Source of the DNA: Tropicibacter alexandrii | Lineage (GTDB): Bacteria > Pseudomonadota > Alphaproteobacteria > Rhodobacterales > Rhodobacteraceae | Direction of reading: 5' to 3' | NCBI RefSeq assembly: GCF_003667315.2 | Contig: NZ_RCTZ02000012.1 | Location: forward strand, 62,001 to 126,000 | Length of the DNA stretch: 64,000 bases | Shown here: positions 63,176 through 64,000 of the stretch, in pieces | Position numbering within the stretch: the first letter of the stretch is position 1 | How the letters are laid out: every line of letters begins with the position of its first letter | Made by a program: the position numbers and the translations under genes | Notes under the pieces: generated by a model | What the model was told of the DNA's origin: nothing | Seen by the model: only the letters and a program-made list of their open reading frames with translations | Databases searched by the model: none

Positions 63176-64000
63176 TCAGTTGGTGCGGGCTTCGACGCCG
63201 CGTTCCGCGAGGGCGCGCAGGGCCGGAAGATGTTCGGCCAAGGCGTCGCGCTGCGCGGTCGAAAGACCGTTCAGGCGGGCGATCCGGTCCAGCAAGCCCC
63301 GGGGCGCGGCATCGGGCCGCGCCGGTTCTGGCTCGGACGGGGCGGGGGCCTCGGCAAAGAAGTCGCCCGGCTCGGACAGGGGCTCTGCCTCCGGTTCGCT
63401 GGCTTCCGGCAGGTCCGACGCCTCGGGCGATTCGGATGCTGTGACATCCACAGGCGCGCTGTCACCCTCGGGGAGCGCCGCAGGCTCGGCGCCTGCATCT
63501 TCGCTGGCACGCGGGTCTGGCGCCTCGGCGGCCTGATGCGCGACAGAATCACCGTCTGCTGGCGGGGTAATGGGCGCCTCGAAGCCCGTGTCGTCGATCA
63601 TCTCGGCAGCTTCGGGCTGTGCCTCAAAGGCGGGTTGTGCGGGTTCTTGAGCCTGAGAGAGCGGGGGCGTGTCGTCCTCGACCGCCGGACTGTCCAAGCT
63701 GTCGTCGCTGGCAACACCCTCCGGCTCGGGCGCCTCTTCCACCTCGGACACCGGGTCCGCGACCATCGGTGTCGAAGGCTCATCAGTGGAGCCCGCGTCG
63801 GTTTCGGCGCGGAAGGCCACCACCTCGCCCGTCATATCCTCGACCTCGGTGAAGGGCGCGTCCTCGATCATTTCGGCACCTTCATCCTCGTCCACGGGGT
63901 CCGACAGGGCCGAGACATGCTTGACCCCCTGTTCGCGCAGCACCTTCTGCACGCCCTTGATGGTCATCCCGTCATCATGCAGCAACTTCTTGATTCCGCC
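63176..64000 (-). CDS. MerR-family transcriptional regulator (5' end outside window)
   Basis: The frame is open to the last base of the window, so the start and most of the helix-turn-helix domain lie beyond it. The visible first 25 residues (GGIKKLLHDDGMTIKGVQKV and on) match the end of a MerR-type DNA-binding domain. The rest, about 245 residues, is an extremely acidic, proline/serine-rich low-complexity region (EDAPFTEVEDMTG, PEASEPEAEPLSEPG) ending in a short folded helix (RGLLDRIARLNGLSTAQRDALAEHLPAL). Such long acidic tails on a MerR regulator are known in Rhodobacteraceae; the ligand is unknown. Confidence 0.8.
   Translation of the reverse strand, partial: GGIKKLLHDDGMTIKGVQKVLREQGVKHVSALSDPVDEDEGAEMIEDAPFTEVEDMTGEVVAFRAETDAGSTDEPSTPMVADPVSEVEEAPEPEGVASDDSLDSPAVEDDTPPLSQAQEPAQPAFEAQPEAAEMIDDTGFEAPITPPADGDSVAHQAAEAPDPRASEDAGAEPAALPEGDSAPVDVTASESPEASDLPEASEPEAEPLSEPGDFFAEAPAPSEPEPARPDAAPRGLLDRIARLNGLSTAQRDALAEHLPALRALAERGVEARTN

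Overview
The window is a piece of alphaproteobacterial chromosome, most likely from the Roseobacter/Rhodobacteraceae group. Supporting signs are the high GC content, the gene order bamA-skp-fabZ-lpxA-lpxI-lpxB, the block argS-SPOR-nagZ-scpA-scpB, a coiled-coil gene directly upstream of zapA beside tkt, a two-domain dCTP deaminase, Hint-domain secreted proteins, and two FAD/GcvT oxidoreductases of the dimethylglycine/sarcosine type. Most genes are housekeeping. Start codons were chosen from Shine-Dalgarno (SD) spacing and overlap with the preceding gene, so several differ from the longest open frame.

Layout. 1-3.3 kb: the 3' part of an RTX/Hint secreted protein, a clearly AT-richer insert carrying one HEPN-like gene, and a MobA-like nucleotidyltransferase. 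3.3-8.3 kb: a divergent pair of FAD/GcvT oxidoreductases for N-methylated glycines. 8.5-11 kb: a GAF/HisKA_2 sensor kinase convergent with a CNNM/CorC-type membrane protein. 11-17.2 kb: xerD, a periplasmic helical protein, a 49-aa membrane peptide, aroK-aroB, a site-2 protease and ssb. 17.4-20.5 kb: a lytic transglycosylase, a membrane protein with a possible PilZ-like domain, and a periplasmic ClpP-fold protein. 20.6-28.8 kb: a peptide-type ABC transporter (fused ATPase, two permeases, Tat-exported binding protein) with an AraC regulator and miaA upstream.

29-43.4 kb: envelope and lipid genes pyrH // frr-uppS-cdsA-dxr-rseP-bamA-skp-fabZ-lpxA-lpxI-lpxB. pyrH and frr are separated by two opposite-strand genes, a GlxA-like regulator and a Hint protein. 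43.4-49.1 kb: tkt, a coiled-coil gene plus zapA, grxD, a 44-aa membrane peptide, bolA and xthA. 52-64 kb: erpA, dgt, an SDR-like protein, a CPA1 antiporter with a TrkA-N tail, argS, a SPOR protein, nagZ, scpA-scpB, a dCTP deaminase, tRNA-Pro(GGG) and the C-terminal part of a MerR regulator.

The most unusual part is 49.2-52.07 kb. A gene encodes a 26-residue leader followed by eight near-identical 20-residue cassettes (VEAFTSWSGP + xTGDATDGSN) and a truncated ninth. It is followed on the same strand by a 353-aa protein I cannot assign and, through an ATGA overlap, by an EamA-type exporter. Upstream lies an AT-rich control region with a perfect DnaA box, three TTAA(A/C) half-sites on a 10-bp period and inverted TGCAAACAA elements. 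The layout (repeat substrate, unknown enzyme, exporter) resembles a multi-core peptide or repeat-protein maturation system, but the function is inference only. Other non-coding signals include two families of dispersed intergenic repeats, a 30-bp palindrome near 3.24 kb, and 11-bp direct repeats upstream of the ABC transporter that look like AraC operator half-sites.
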